NCBI RefSeq assembly: GCF_001895205.1
Contig: NZ_BDJF01000027.1
Coordinates: 186,001 to 250,000, forward strand
Length of the DNA stretch: 64,000 bases
DNA from: Vibrio injensis
GTDB taxonomy: Bacteria > Pseudomonadota > Gammaproteobacteria > Enterobacterales > Vibrionaceae
Direction: 5' to 3'
Shown here piece after piece: positions 20,047-28,874 of the stretch. A program made the translations under genes and the position numbers. The notes below the pieces were generated by a model. That model did not search any database, was not told where the DNA came from, and worked only from the letters and a program-made list of their open reading frames with translations. Position 1 is the first letter of the stretch; each line of letters opens with the position of its first letter.

Positions 20047-20060
20047 TAGTCCATTTCCTA
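20047..20060. promoter_or_regulatory. TAGTCCA-TTTCCTA element upstream of pilin copy A
   Basis: Context GCTGTAGTCCATTTCCTATC, centred about 123 bp upstream of the 19930 start. The TTTCCTA half is perfect and the other half is degenerate. Same format and distance as in the two other pilin promoters. Confidence 0.4.
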
Positions 20061-20169
20061 TCACCTTTTCTTTTTTGTGTATCGAATAGACTGATAAAAA
20101 TAGCGAATGAAAGCATTACTCAGGGTTCACTCATCACACAACACATTAATATATAAAATTTTCTATAAG

Positions 20170-21498
20170 CTAGAGATAAATCTTATATTTATTATAAAGA
20201 TATCGATAATCGTCTAAATCTTTTTGCCAACGTAATTCTAGCTTTTTAACCAGTGATTCAAGTTCAGTGACTTCTTTAGAATAAGATTGAAGATCAGCGA
20301 GAAAGCTTTTCGTACCAATCAATTTAGCGAGCCATGCGGGTCGAATAACGAAATGAGATTCTTGATAATCAAGATAATTCGTTTCTTGATCGTATGCTAT
20401 AGCTAAACTTTTAGCGTTATGTTGAAACGCAAGCCACCAGCGAACAAACTCTTTAATACTGGCACGATAATGCTGCGGGTTAGCATAATTAAAACGCTCA
20501 CCATAAACGGTTTTCCCTCCTTGAGGCCAGCCATAAGCGGTAATAGATGGGTCAATGTGATATTGAGTATTAATATAAAAACTAGGATCCGGAAAACCTA
20601 ATTGTTCATGAGGGAAAGATGAACCTCTCCCCATATTCACACTGGTTGCTTCGAACAGTCCCAATGCTGGGTATAGACGTATTGCTAAGTCCGTTGCTAA
20701 GTTAGGTGATGGATTAATTGGCAAAGAATACGGCTGCTGGTGGGTGTAATTTTTCATGGTTATAACATGGAGCTTTTCAATGGGTAAGCGGTATTGCTCC
20801 GCCCCAAACAAACTCCATCGATATTCATCAACCCCAGTCAACCACCCCTGGCCAACAATCATCGTCGCGAGCTCACCAGAAGTCAGCCCATGTACCATAG
20901 GAATGGGATGAATACCGATACCAGATACGTTCTCCTCCTCTAGCAGTGGGCCATAAACATAATCACCATTAGGATTTGGACGATCAAAGACCATGAACGC
21001 TTTGCCATACGCTTGAATGCTCTCCATCATTCGATGCATTGAGATTGTGTAAGTAAAAAAACGTACGCCAACATCTTGCAAGTCGTATATAACAATATCG
21101 ACATTAGAGAGTTGATCTTCTGTTGGTCGAGCTCTCGGTCTACCATTATCGCTCCCATATAAACTGATTATAGGTAAGCCAGTTTTATCATCAATATGGT
21201 CGTTATCGCCCTCACCTGCCTCTTTATCACCTCGAATGCCATGCTCAACCGCAAAGAGGGTGGTTACTTTAAAATTGTATTTGCTCTCTAAAGCAACTAA
21301 TTTATCTATGGTGTGCGTACCTTTAGAATCTAAAGAACTTTGATTAACCATTAATCCAACATTTTTGCCCGCTAATAGTGGACCATAAATGTCTTGTCTA
21401 TCAACACCAAGTTGCAACTGATTACTTCCATCAGAATTACATGCAAACAACCCAATTGACATAATAAATGTCAAAATAGTTTTAAACCATATTTTCAT
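20170..21498 (-). CDS. namZ: NamZ-type exo-beta-N-acetylmuramidase lipoprotein (DUF1343)
   Basis: 442 residues of the DUF1343/YbbC family, whose Bacillus member NamZ releases MurNAc from glycan ends. Family motifs: GLMVNQSSLDSKG, FAVEHGIRGDKEAGE, ISLYG, VDIVIYDLQDVGVRFFTYT, FDRPNPNGDYVYGPLL, HGLTSGELA, and INPSPNL...YPALGLFEATSVNMGRGSS. The N-terminus is a lipoprotein signal (SIGLFAC), so the enzyme is membrane-attached and faces the periplasm or the outside. It lies 30 bp downstream of a GH3 gene, mirroring the Bacillus ybbD-ybbC pair. Together they could strip GlcNAc and MurNAc in turn from wall fragments. The exact substrate is inferred. Confidence 0.83.
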   Translation of the reverse strand: MKIWFKTILTFIMSIGLFACNSDGSNQLQLGVDRQDIYGPLLAGKNVGLMVNQSSLDSKGTHTIDKLVALESKYNFKVTTLFAVEHGIRGDKEAGEGDNDHIDDKTGLPIISLYGSDNGRPRARPTEDQLSNVDIVIYDLQDVGVRFFTYTISMHRMMESIQAYGKAFMVFDRPNPNGDYVYGPLLEEENVSGIGIHPIPMVHGLTSGELATMIVGQGWLTGVDEYRWSLFGAEQYRLPIEKLHVITMKNYTHQQPYSLPINPSPNLATDLAIRLYPALGLFEATSVNMGRGSSFPHEQLGFPDPSFYINTQYHIDPSITAYGWPQGGKTVYGERFNYANPQHYRASIKEFVRWWLAFQHNAKSLAIAYDQETNYLDYQESHFVIRPAWLAKLIGTKSFLADLQSYSKEVTELESLVKKLELRWQKDLDDYRYLYNKYKIYL

Positions 21499-21528
21499 TA
21501 TTTTCCCTTACTCTATTAATGGTGAATT

Positions 21529-23541
21529 TTATTTATGGTACGTTAATCCATGGCCAATCTTATATCTTAAGTCGCCTAAAGAACCATCTTCATTCTGATG
21601 ATAAATATTAACTGGAAGTTTTCCTTTAGGCTCTAGATGACCTGAAATGATTTTTGCTACTGCATTCATTACATTTGAACCAAGATCTTTTCCATTATTA
21701 TCTTGACCATAATAGTTATAGGTAGCGATAGCACTGTGTGACACTTTTTCAAAGTTAACAATGTCATAGGGAGCCCGAAGAGTAACATGAATAACATTTT
21801 TACCACGTTTAAATGCATACTCCATTAATTCATAAGCGAATTTATATTCATCTAAAACTATATTATCATTAAAATTATTATCATTAAAAACCAAACTACG
21901 TTGTAGATTATAATGATCGAACCTGACATCACCATTATTTTCTACTGGTGAGGGTTTTGTTGATGCCGTTCCTATAATGATAATATCTGACTCATCAATA
22001 ATTTGTTGTTCATCCTCTTTGGTTGTCTGTGACATTAAACTGGCTGAAACATATTCAAACCCATGTTCGACCAACTCATTTTTTAGTGTCTTTGCTTTAT
22101 CTCCCTCGCCATAATTTGGCATAATCACATGAACCTTACTGGTCATATCTTCTGCAATAGGCAGTGACTTTGAGCTACCAAACTCCGTATTTCGAATCAG
22201 TGTTATCGCCTGCTCTGTGATGTTCTTCTGGATAATCTTATGTTCTGATTTTCCAATCGTATGATGAGCTTGTTGTTTTATCTTCTCAATCGAAGGTGGA
22301 TTATCTTGTTTAATTAATCCATATTTCAATTTCGTTTTTACGATTCTTTCAACTGAACGAGTGATCTCTTGTTCTGACAAATCGCCATACTGAACCGCTT
22401 GTAAAATCTGATCAATTAACTCACTTAATTGATGGCTTTCTTGATCAGTGTGAATTAACACAGGCATTAACGCGATATCTACCCCAGCTTGAAAGGTTTT
22501 GATTACTGCTTCAGCTGGCCAAAAATGATCGGCAATACCTTTCATGTCCAGTGCATCAGTAATGGTTACTCCCTGATACTGAAGTTCTTTACGTAACAGC
22601 TGGGTTTGAATTTCTCTAGAAAGTGTTGCAGGAAGAATCATCTCTTCCCCAGTCACATTACTGACAACCGTCGTACTGTCTAAAGCGGGATATTGAATAT
22701 GCGCAGTCATAATCATGTCCGGTGCAAGGCCATTTTGGATAGCAAATCGATAGGGATATAAGTCCGTTGCATCCGCTTCTTCCCTTGATTTATTGACTAT
22801 TGGCAAGCTGTAATGTGAGTCAGATTGAGTATCACCATGCCCAGGAAAATGCTTAAAAACAGGTACTACATTATTTTTAGCAAAGCTTTTTGCCGTTTCG
22901 CCTGCCATTAATCCAATTAACTTAGGATCTTCACCATAAGCTCTAACATTGATTACTGGGTTGAGAGGGTTTGACTGAACATCAACGACCGGGGCAAAGT
23001 TAACATTAAAACCAACTGCACCAACTTCTGCCGCTAAAATATGTCCTGCATCATAAGCCAATGAAAGATCACCACTGCTTAAGTAAGCAGAACCTAATGC
23101 CATATTACCCGGCAAGTTAGTGGCTTTTGTCCTTGGTAAACGAACAACATTTCCCCCTTCTTGATCGATAGCGACAAAGAGGGACAGTGGGTACTGCTCA
23201 TGAGTTGAATTTTGTAAATCCCAGATTAACTGAGCGGTTTGGTCAATATCCGTCAAATTAGCACTAAATAAAATGATACCGCCAATATGATTATCCGATA
23301 TGAGTTGGCTAACAGTGTCGTTGATTTCTATAAATCCATCTCTACATTGCGCATCTTGATCATCACACCAATAACGAAAAGACATCATAAGTTTTTCACC
23401 AATCTTTTCTCTTAACGTCATTTTTTGAGTTATTTGCTGTGCTTTTTCTTGTAGAGTATCTTGTTTATCACGATCAAAACATCCGGTTAGCGTGATCATG
23501 ATTCCAATTATAAGCCAATAGCTCTTTATTTTTGTTTTCAT
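21529..23541 (-). CDS. GH3 beta-N-acetylglucosaminidase lipoprotein (NagZ-like, two-domain)
   Basis: About 670 residues. Lipoprotein signal TLTGC, then a GH3 barrel (about 60-390) with AIDQEGGNVVRL, the catalytic-loop motif KHFPGHGDTQSDSHYSLP and the nucleophile Asp in GVTITDALDMKGI, followed by a C-terminal alpha/beta domain (about 430-670), as in Bacillus NagZ (YbbD) and unlike the short cytoplasmic NagZ of enterobacteria. The KHFPGHGDTxxDSH loop is specific to NagZ-type enzymes. The start at 23541 is set by GGAG six bases upstream and by the signal peptide; an upstream in-frame start would add 41 residues. Operon with the DUF1343 gene. Confidence 0.87.
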   Translation of the reverse strand: MKTKIKSYWLIIGIMITLTGCFDRDKQDTLQEKAQQITQKMTLREKIGEKLMMSFRYWCDDQDAQCRDGFIEINDTVSQLISDNHIGGIILFSANLTDIDQTAQLIWDLQNSTHEQYPLSLFVAIDQEGGNVVRLPRTKATNLPGNMALGSAYLSSGDLSLAYDAGHILAAEVGAVGFNVNFAPVVDVQSNPLNPVINVRAYGEDPKLIGLMAGETAKSFAKNNVVPVFKHFPGHGDTQSDSHYSLPIVNKSREEADATDLYPYRFAIQNGLAPDMIMTAHIQYPALDSTTVVSNVTGEEMILPATLSREIQTQLLRKELQYQGVTITDALDMKGIADHFWPAEAVIKTFQAGVDIALMPVLIHTDQESHQLSELIDQILQAVQYGDLSEQEITRSVERIVKTKLKYGLIKQDNPPSIEKIKQQAHHTIGKSEHKIIQKNITEQAITLIRNTEFGSSKSLPIAEDMTSKVHVIMPNYGEGDKAKTLKNELVEHGFEYVSASLMSQTTKEDEQQIIDESDIIIIGTASTKPSPVENNGDVRFDHYNLQRSLVFNDNNFNDNIVLDEYKFAYELMEYAFKRGKNVIHVTLRAPYDIVNFEKVSHSAIATYNYYGQDNNGKDLGSNVMNAVAKIISGHLEPKGKLPVNIYHQNEDGSLGDLRYKIGHGLTYHK

Positions 23542-24074
23542 CGTATCTCCATGAACCCTAGTTATTAATATTTTTATTCTTAAATTAATTACCGCTATAT
23601 CGTATGTATTTTTATTGATAGTTCTACGACATAAATCACATCTAACTCTATTCAGGATAACCATTAAAAATAGAATACTCTTTAACTAAAATAAACGATA
23701 AAAATTAATTTACAATAAAAACAAACAGTTACAAAAAATTTATACTTTAAAAGTTATTCCACTAAAGAATAATTTATTTTTATACAAATAAATTATGGAA
23801 ATTGATATTAAATAAATAACCAAAACTAAAAGTAGGAATAAGCCCACTAAAGAAAGGATAAAACTCACTTTCAATTTAATTTCAGATCATGTAAGGGAAA
23901 CTATTGGGACCAGAAAATGAGAAAATCTCAATCAATGTGGATAAAAATACAGTTGGAGAGTCATTGTTTAAATAGGAGAGATATAAGAATTATAAAGTTG
24001 ACCTAAACCAGATCAACTTTATATATATTACTGATATAACTCACTGACCTTACCAATATCAGCCAACGCTAAAT
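23542..24074. other. AT-rich intergenic region upstream of GH3 gene
   Basis: About 530 bp without a supportable gene. It holds the promoter region of the GH3-DUF1343 operon, a TAGGAATAAG word at 23833 that resembles the fimbrial heptads but is nearly 300 bp from the start codon, and a weak inverted repeat AAAGTTGA / TCAACTTT near 24000 that may end the oxidoreductase transcript. Confidence 0.4.
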
Positions 24075-25121
24075 TTATTGGTACGGTTCAATGCGCACCG
24101 TTTCCCCTGTCTCGCTACTTTGCAGCGCCATCTCTATCAACTGGATATTTTGCAGCGCTTGTTCAGCGGGAACTGGATTATCGGTGCCAAGTCGAATCGC
24201 ATCGGCCACGGCTTTAAAGTAGTGTTGATAACCACCGACTTCTGTCTCGATTAATTCTGAGCCTTGCTCGCTGTATAGTTGCCCATAGAGATATAAGTCT
24301 TCTTTTGCCCATTCAGGGCTGTCAGGTAATCGACCTTGCTTTAAATACTCTTCTTGTGGGTCAAGCCCCTGCTTAACAAACTTGGCCTTCGTGCCCAACA
24401 CATTAAAGCGTAAATTGGGCTCTGGGCTGTAGAGGTTAGCGTGCAGATGCACTAGGTGAGCGGGATAGTGTAAGATGAGGTTGAAGTAATCAATGGTTTG
24501 CGCGCCGGGGCGCATTATACGGCATTGGGCATTAATCGCTTGTGGTAAACCAAACAGCACCAGCGCTTGATCGAGTAGGTGAGGAGCAAGATCAAACAAG
24601 ATTCCGCCACCTTGTTGTGACTGCTCGCGCCAGCGTTGACGCACTTGTGGACGATAGCGATCAAAATGTGACTCGAACAGGCGTACTTCGCCCAATCGTC
24701 CCTCTTTCATTAGTTTTTGCACGGTGAGAAAATCTCCATCCCAACGTCGATTATGAAAGACACTCAGTAACAGACCTTGCTGATGCGCAAGATCGATCAA
24801 GGCCCGTCCCTCTTCGACACTGGTGACAAAGGGTTTTTCGACGATCACATGCTTACCGTTTTCTAACGCTCGCTTTGCTAGAGGAAAATGGACATCATTG
24901 GGCGCGGTGATGATCACTAGCTCAGCATCGCTGTTATCTAACAAACTCTCTGCGTCCTGATACCACTGAGCTTGTGGCCAATCGGCTTCGACAGCGGCTT
25001 GCTGACTGGAACTGATCGCGCACAGTGTCAGTTCAGGTAAACTTTGAATAAAAGGTAAATGGAAGGTTTTTGCCGAGTAGCCATAGCCAATGACAGCGGT
25101 TTTTATTGGGTGATAGGTCAT
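24075..25121 (-). CDS. Gfo/Idh/MocA-family NAD(P)-dependent oxidoreductase (YdgJ-like)
   Basis: 348 residues. The N-terminal Rossmann fold has AVIGYGYSAKTFHLPFI, and VIVEKPFVTS carries the family EKP motif. The C-terminal domain has GGGILFDLAPHLLDQALVLFG with the usual catalytic Asp/His region. These enzymes oxidise or reduce sugars and polyols; the substrate cannot be read here. It resembles E. coli YdgJ in length and motifs. It is a single gene: next come a short gap and the pncB terminator upstream. Confidence 0.9.
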   Translation of the reverse strand: MTYHPIKTAVIGYGYSAKTFHLPFIQSLPELTLCAISSSQQAAVEADWPQAQWYQDAESLLDNSDAELVIITAPNDVHFPLAKRALENGKHVIVEKPFVTSVEEGRALIDLAHQQGLLLSVFHNRRWDGDFLTVQKLMKEGRLGEVRLFESHFDRYRPQVRQRWREQSQQGGGILFDLAPHLLDQALVLFGLPQAINAQCRIMRPGAQTIDYFNLILHYPAHLVHLHANLYSPEPNLRFNVLGTKAKFVKQGLDPQEEYLKQGRLPDSPEWAKEDLYLYGQLYSEQGSELIETEVGGYQHYFKAVADAIRLGTDNPVPAEQALQNIQLIEMALQSSETGETVRIEPYQ

Positions 25122-25249
25122 GATTGAATCTTCTCTTTTGGTATGTCGAGACTATCTTCATCATGCCCAATGCTACTCTTGGGGTAAAGGGTTGTTTATT
25201 ATCGAGGGATCATCTATCTGCATCAACAGCATGGTCAGAAACCAATAAG

Positions 25250-25281
25250 TATAAAAAACCACCATCAAAAAGAAGGTGGTT
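25250..25281 (-). terminator. Rho-independent terminator of pncB
   Basis: On the minus strand, AACCACC / GGTGGTT with an 11-nt T-rich loop, followed by TTTTATAC. It lies just after the pncB stop codon. Confidence 0.85.
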
Positions 25282-25297
25282 AATAAAGATGACTAAA

Positions 25298-26605
25298 TTA
25301 AGCGGCAGCGATGTAATGTCGTTTGGTATGCTTTTTTTGTTGCAGCTCGGCTATCAAAGCATCAATATCGACCTCGATATTGAAACGTTGCTTGAGATTG
25401 GCGAGGAAGATAGGATCTTCACACATCGCTTTTTGTGGCTCATCGCTGATCTTGGCAACGGGTCGACCGCAGCATTCCGTTAACTTAATCACGATAGACA
25501 GTGGCTTATAGACTTTGCCTTGCGCATTTTTCCAATCCGCCAGATCGTTAGTCAAGAAAGTACCAATCCCGAATGAAACGCGCACTCTGCCAGCGAAGTA
25601 TTCACACAAATCGAGTGCTCGTGCAAAATTGAGTCCATCAGAGAAAATAAATAGCTTGTTACAAGGATCAATACCAAGCTTCTCATAATGAGCAATCATC
25701 TTATCACCCCAAGTAAATGGGCAACCTGAGTCATGCCGAACGCCATCATACGCCTTCGCCAAATGAACGTTAAAATCGTTGAGAAAAGCATCAATATTTA
25801 AGGTATCGGTTGGCGCAATCGACAGTTGTCCATCAAAAGCGCGTAACCATTGTTCAAGAGCGACACGCTGTGAATCACCAACATTGACCAACGCTTGATG
25901 GCCCATAAACCATTCATGAGCAATTGTACCTATCGGCTTAAGATTAAATTCACGAGCAAAATGATAATTACTGGTACCTAATAACAGCTCAGGGATCTCT
26001 TGTTGTAAATGAGCAATTACGTCTCGTTGAACCTGACTAGAAAAACGTCGCCGCGTACCCATTTCAGTTAATGAAAAATTGCTGATCCCGCGCTGAATGA
26101 TTTCTGCTTTTAAGGCGTTTAATTTATCCGCTAATACTTGCATCGGTAACTCGGCGGGCACTTGTGCCCAGTGGCGGCGGCTACGTACTTCCGAGATCAA
26201 AGCCATCACTAATGTTTCATACAAAATGGTGTCTCGCCACGTACCTTGAATGGCGATACGCAGCTGGCGCTTGCCCTCTTGCTTGAGGATCCCGATTTCA
26301 ATTTGCCGATCGGGTTGAAAATGGAAATAGCGTAATGACTGTAAAAAAGCACGATTCAAATGAGGTGCATGCTGCTCTAGATAAACAATGTCGGCATCCG
26401 AAAAGCGTAATGAAGCCAACTGATTGATTTCTTGGCGTACTTCCTCTAATAAATCGCTAATGTCTTCATCACTGCGCACAATCAATTCATAGCGCACCTC
26501 AACATCCGGATACAACGAATGAACGGCCTGCATCATATTGATTTTATAGGCATCAAGATCCAATAAACTGCGGATAAAAAGAGGAGAAAATAGGCGAGCG
26601 CTCAT
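25298..26605 (-). CDS. pncB: Nicotinate phosphoribosyltransferase
   Basis: First step of the Preiss-Handler salvage route: nicotinate plus PRPP to nicotinate mononucleotide, with ATP. 435 residues. Family features: LLDLDAYKINMMQAVHSLYPDVEVRYE at the N-terminus, GTRRRFSSQVQ, TSNYHFAREFNLKPIGTIAHEW with the autophosphorylated His region, RHDSGCPFTWGDKMI and KLFIFSDGLNFARAL. AAAGGATGG precedes the ATG. It faces the NrtR-type regulator across a perfect palindrome, so it is very probably repressed by NrtR when NAD intermediates are plentiful. Confidence 0.97.
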   Translation of the reverse strand: MSARLFSPLFIRSLLDLDAYKINMMQAVHSLYPDVEVRYELIVRSDEDISDLLEEVRQEINQLASLRFSDADIVYLEQHAPHLNRAFLQSLRYFHFQPDRQIEIGILKQEGKRQLRIAIQGTWRDTILYETLVMALISEVRSRRHWAQVPAELPMQVLADKLNALKAEIIQRGISNFSLTEMGTRRRFSSQVQRDVIAHLQQEIPELLLGTSNYHFAREFNLKPIGTIAHEWFMGHQALVNVGDSQRVALEQWLRAFDGQLSIAPTDTLNIDAFLNDFNVHLAKAYDGVRHDSGCPFTWGDKMIAHYEKLGIDPCNKLFIFSDGLNFARALDLCEYFAGRVRVSFGIGTFLTNDLADWKNAQGKVYKPLSIVIKLTECCGRPVAKISDEPQKAMCEDPIFLANLKQRFNIEVDIDALIAELQQKKHTKRHYIAAA

Positions 26606-26697
26606 GATGATGCCATCCTTTCGTTCGGTTTCATTCAGTCATTACGTTAGTAACAACGTGTTGCTAACTTTGGGCGAACAATAAAGTACCCTTGTAA

Positions 26698-26720
26698 GTT
26701 TGTCAACTTTTGTGACAAAC
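26698..26720. promoter_or_regulatory. Probable NrtR operator between pncB and nrtR
   Basis: Perfect inverted repeat GTTTGTCA - 7 bp - TGACAAAC, about 93 bp upstream of pncB and about 180 bp upstream of nrtR. A further half-site GTTTGTCACAAAG lies at 26818 in the nrtR leader. Its position between the regulator and its expected target makes NrtR the natural ligand. Confidence 0.7.
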
Positions 26721-26899
26721 CTAGTCAGTCGTTATTTAGCCTTATTATAATTATGGATATTGAGGGGTAAGGACGTAGCCATAACAACAATTACAGTACG
26801 CTTGTTATCTGAGTTATGTTTGTCACAAAGTGTTATTTACATTTGACCATCACCATGCACTTACCTAAAATAAGCCCGTTGTTTATTAGGGAAGCCATT

Positions 26900-27616
26900 A
26901 TGATTGTCACTATCGATATGATTTGTCTGCGTCTTGCGCCGAAATCTATCCAGGTTTTACTGGTGAAACGCTCTAATCCAAATCGGCCGGATTGTGGTAA
27001 ATGGGCATTGCCTGGCGGGATAGTGTATGACGAAGATATGACCGCTCATGGTGGAGAACCTGTCGATGAGGATTTTGATGCGGCGAGACGACGTATTTGT
27101 CGGCAAAAAGTCCATACTTATCCCAATTTTATCAGCGATCCGCTGGTTGATGGCAACCCCAAACGCGATCCGAATGGTTGGAGTGTCAGTATTTCCCATT
27201 ACGCTTTATTAAACCCGTCCAATGTCAAACAAATAGAAGATTTTGGTATCGACCCCGAGCGCGCTAATTGGTTTGATCTTCATACTTTACTCAAAGAAGA
27301 AATGCCGCTGGCTTTTGATCATGTCGCGCAAATTCAGCATGCGTGGCAAAAATTACGCGCTGCGGTTGAATACACATCCGTGGTACTATTTTCATTAGAA
27401 AAAGAGTTTTTAGTGGCGGATATTATTGATGCCTACGCCAAATTTGGCGTCGAAGTTAATCGCATGACCATTAAACGCCGCTTGATCAATACCGGGGTGA
27501 TCGTCAGTACCAATAAAATGGCCGCATCTTGTAAAGGCAAAGGAGGCAAACCAGCCACCGTTTATCGTCTTGCCAGTCATGAAGTCACCTATTTTCAAAC
27601 CTGTTTACGAGGTTAA
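26900..27616 (+). CDS. nrtR: NrtR-type Nudix-related transcriptional regulator of NAD salvage
   Basis: 238 residues: an N-terminal Nudix-fold domain (GKWALPGGIVYDE) and a C-terminal winged helix (about 155-238, FLVADIIDAYAKFGVEVNRMTIKRRLINTG). The Nudix box is broken: where catalytic enzymes have REUxEE, this has RRRICRQK. That fits the NrtR family, in which the domain senses ADP-ribose instead of hydrolysing it. The start at 26900 has AGGGA upstream; an earlier in-frame ATG at 26816 lies over the second half-site and would add 28 residues without family support. Divergent from pncB. Confidence 0.85.
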   Translation: MIVTIDMICLRLAPKSIQVLLVKRSNPNRPDCGKWALPGGIVYDEDMTAHGGEPVDEDFDAARRRICRQKVHTYPNFISDPLVDGNPKRDPNGWSVSISHYALLNPSNVKQIEDFGIDPERANWFDLHTLLKEEMPLAFDHVAQIQHAWQKLRAAVEYTSVVLFSLEKEFLVADIIDAYAKFGVEVNRMTIKRRLINTGVIVSTNKMAASCKGKGGKPATVYRLASHEVTYFQTCLRG

Positions 27617-27673
27617 CTGTTCGAAAATCGTGTACAGTAGGTGATGATGTCAATTGATGATAGGTAGGAAGCA

Positions 27674-28288
27674 ATGCAGATTATTCTTGTTCATGGACTC
27701 TATATGCATGGCTTGGTAATGCATCCGCTTAGTCATCGTCTGCATAAATTGGGTTATCGTACTCAAACCATTAGCTACAACTCACTCGCTATCGATGATG
27801 AGGCCATTTTTCGCCGCCTTGACCGAGCGATCGCTCATGCCTCGCCTAATGCTTTAGTCGGACACAGTTTGGGCGGATTGGTGATCAAACGTTATCTAGA
27901 ATCGCGCGCACCGTCCTGTGAAACCCTCTCCCATGTCGTCGCCATCGGCTCACCTTTGCAAGGAGCTTCCATTGTCAATAAAATTGAGCAATTAGGTTTA
28001 GGGGTGGCATTAGGTAATTCAGCAGAATTTGGGTTAAAAGAACACGACGACGAATGGCGCTATCCGCAAAAACTAGGCAGTATTGCTGGCACGATACCTT
28101 TAGGGCTGCGCAGCCTTTTACTGCGCGATCAACTGGACTCCGATGGTACCGTCACAGTAGAAGAAACCAAAATAGCTGGCATGACAGATCATATCGCGAT
28201 ATCCACCACTCATACGAGCATGCTGTTTAATCATTCCGTTGCCGAGCAAATCGACCACTTTCTTCGTTATGACCGCTTCCGACACTAA
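27674..28288 (+). CDS. Alpha/beta-hydrolase (lipase/PGAP1-like)
   Basis: 204 residues with oxyanion HGLYMHGLVMHPL, nucleophile elbow GHSLGG, an acidic residue in LDSDGTV and a C-terminal His in THTSML, so a complete Ser-Asp-His set. No signal peptide, so cytoplasmic. The substrate is unknown; the family includes lipases and acyl-ester hydrolases. It lies 57 bp after nrtR on the same strand, but co-transcription is uncertain. Confidence 0.8.
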   Translation: MQIILVHGLYMHGLVMHPLSHRLHKLGYRTQTISYNSLAIDDEAIFRRLDRAIAHASPNALVGHSLGGLVIKRYLESRAPSCETLSHVVAIGSPLQGASIVNKIEQLGLGVALGNSAEFGLKEHDDEWRYPQKLGSIAGTIPLGLRSLLLRDQLDSDGTVTVEETKIAGMTDHIAISTTHTSMLFNHSVAEQIDHFLRYDRFRH

Positions 28289-28357
28289 AGCCGTTTAAAC
28301 TTCAGGTGATAGTGTACTTCGTATCAAACCGATGGTGATTGAAAACATACCCACCAT

Positions 28358-28645
28358 TCATTCAGAAAAAGATGTTGCCATCATCAGAGCTTTACCATGC
28401 AATAAACAATCCGCGACTTTACGTCTGGCCGCTTTGACTAAATTGGCGAGTGTCTGCCGCGATACGCCCATGATTACCGCCGCCTCTTGCTGTTGTAAAC
28501 CTTGATAGTCAACTAATCGGATTGCTTCAAACTCATCGGCTGCCAATGTGACGCGTTCTAATTGCGCCATCGGAATACCATTTGGTTTGAAACATGTTTG
28601 CGCAGGGGCACCACAAATGTGTCTGGGAATCTTAGGACGAGCCAT
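28358..28645 (-). CDS. DUF134 / UPF0251 predicted DNA-binding protein
   Basis: About 95 residues. N-terminal MARPKIPRHICGAP, and a helix-turn-helix of sigma-70 region-4 type: VTLAADEFEAIRLVDYQGLQQQEAAVIMGVSRQTLANLV. This matches the UPF0251 family, whose function is not established. A GTG one codon upstream is an alternative start. Convergent with the hydrolase, divergent from nhaD. Confidence 0.88.
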   Translation of the reverse strand: MARPKIPRHICGAPAQTCFKPNGIPMAQLERVTLAADEFEAIRLVDYQGLQQQEAAVIMGVSRQTLANLVKAARRKVADCLLHGKALMMATSFSE

Positions 28646-28874
28646 CACTGTTGTTCTCTTTTCTGGGCTTTCATAGCGCTGTTAATTAATATTGTGCCAT
28701 TTTAACAAAAAAGGCAACGTAACGCTTTAGAATCAAGTTGATGCTACTACTGAGTGATAAATTTAACAAAGTGATACAAAAGCAAAACAAATTAAACATT
28801 TACAACCTATCTCACATTCAACCTCGTTAATAATCAGTACACTCTGCCGGTTTTTGACTATTGGAGTACCTATA

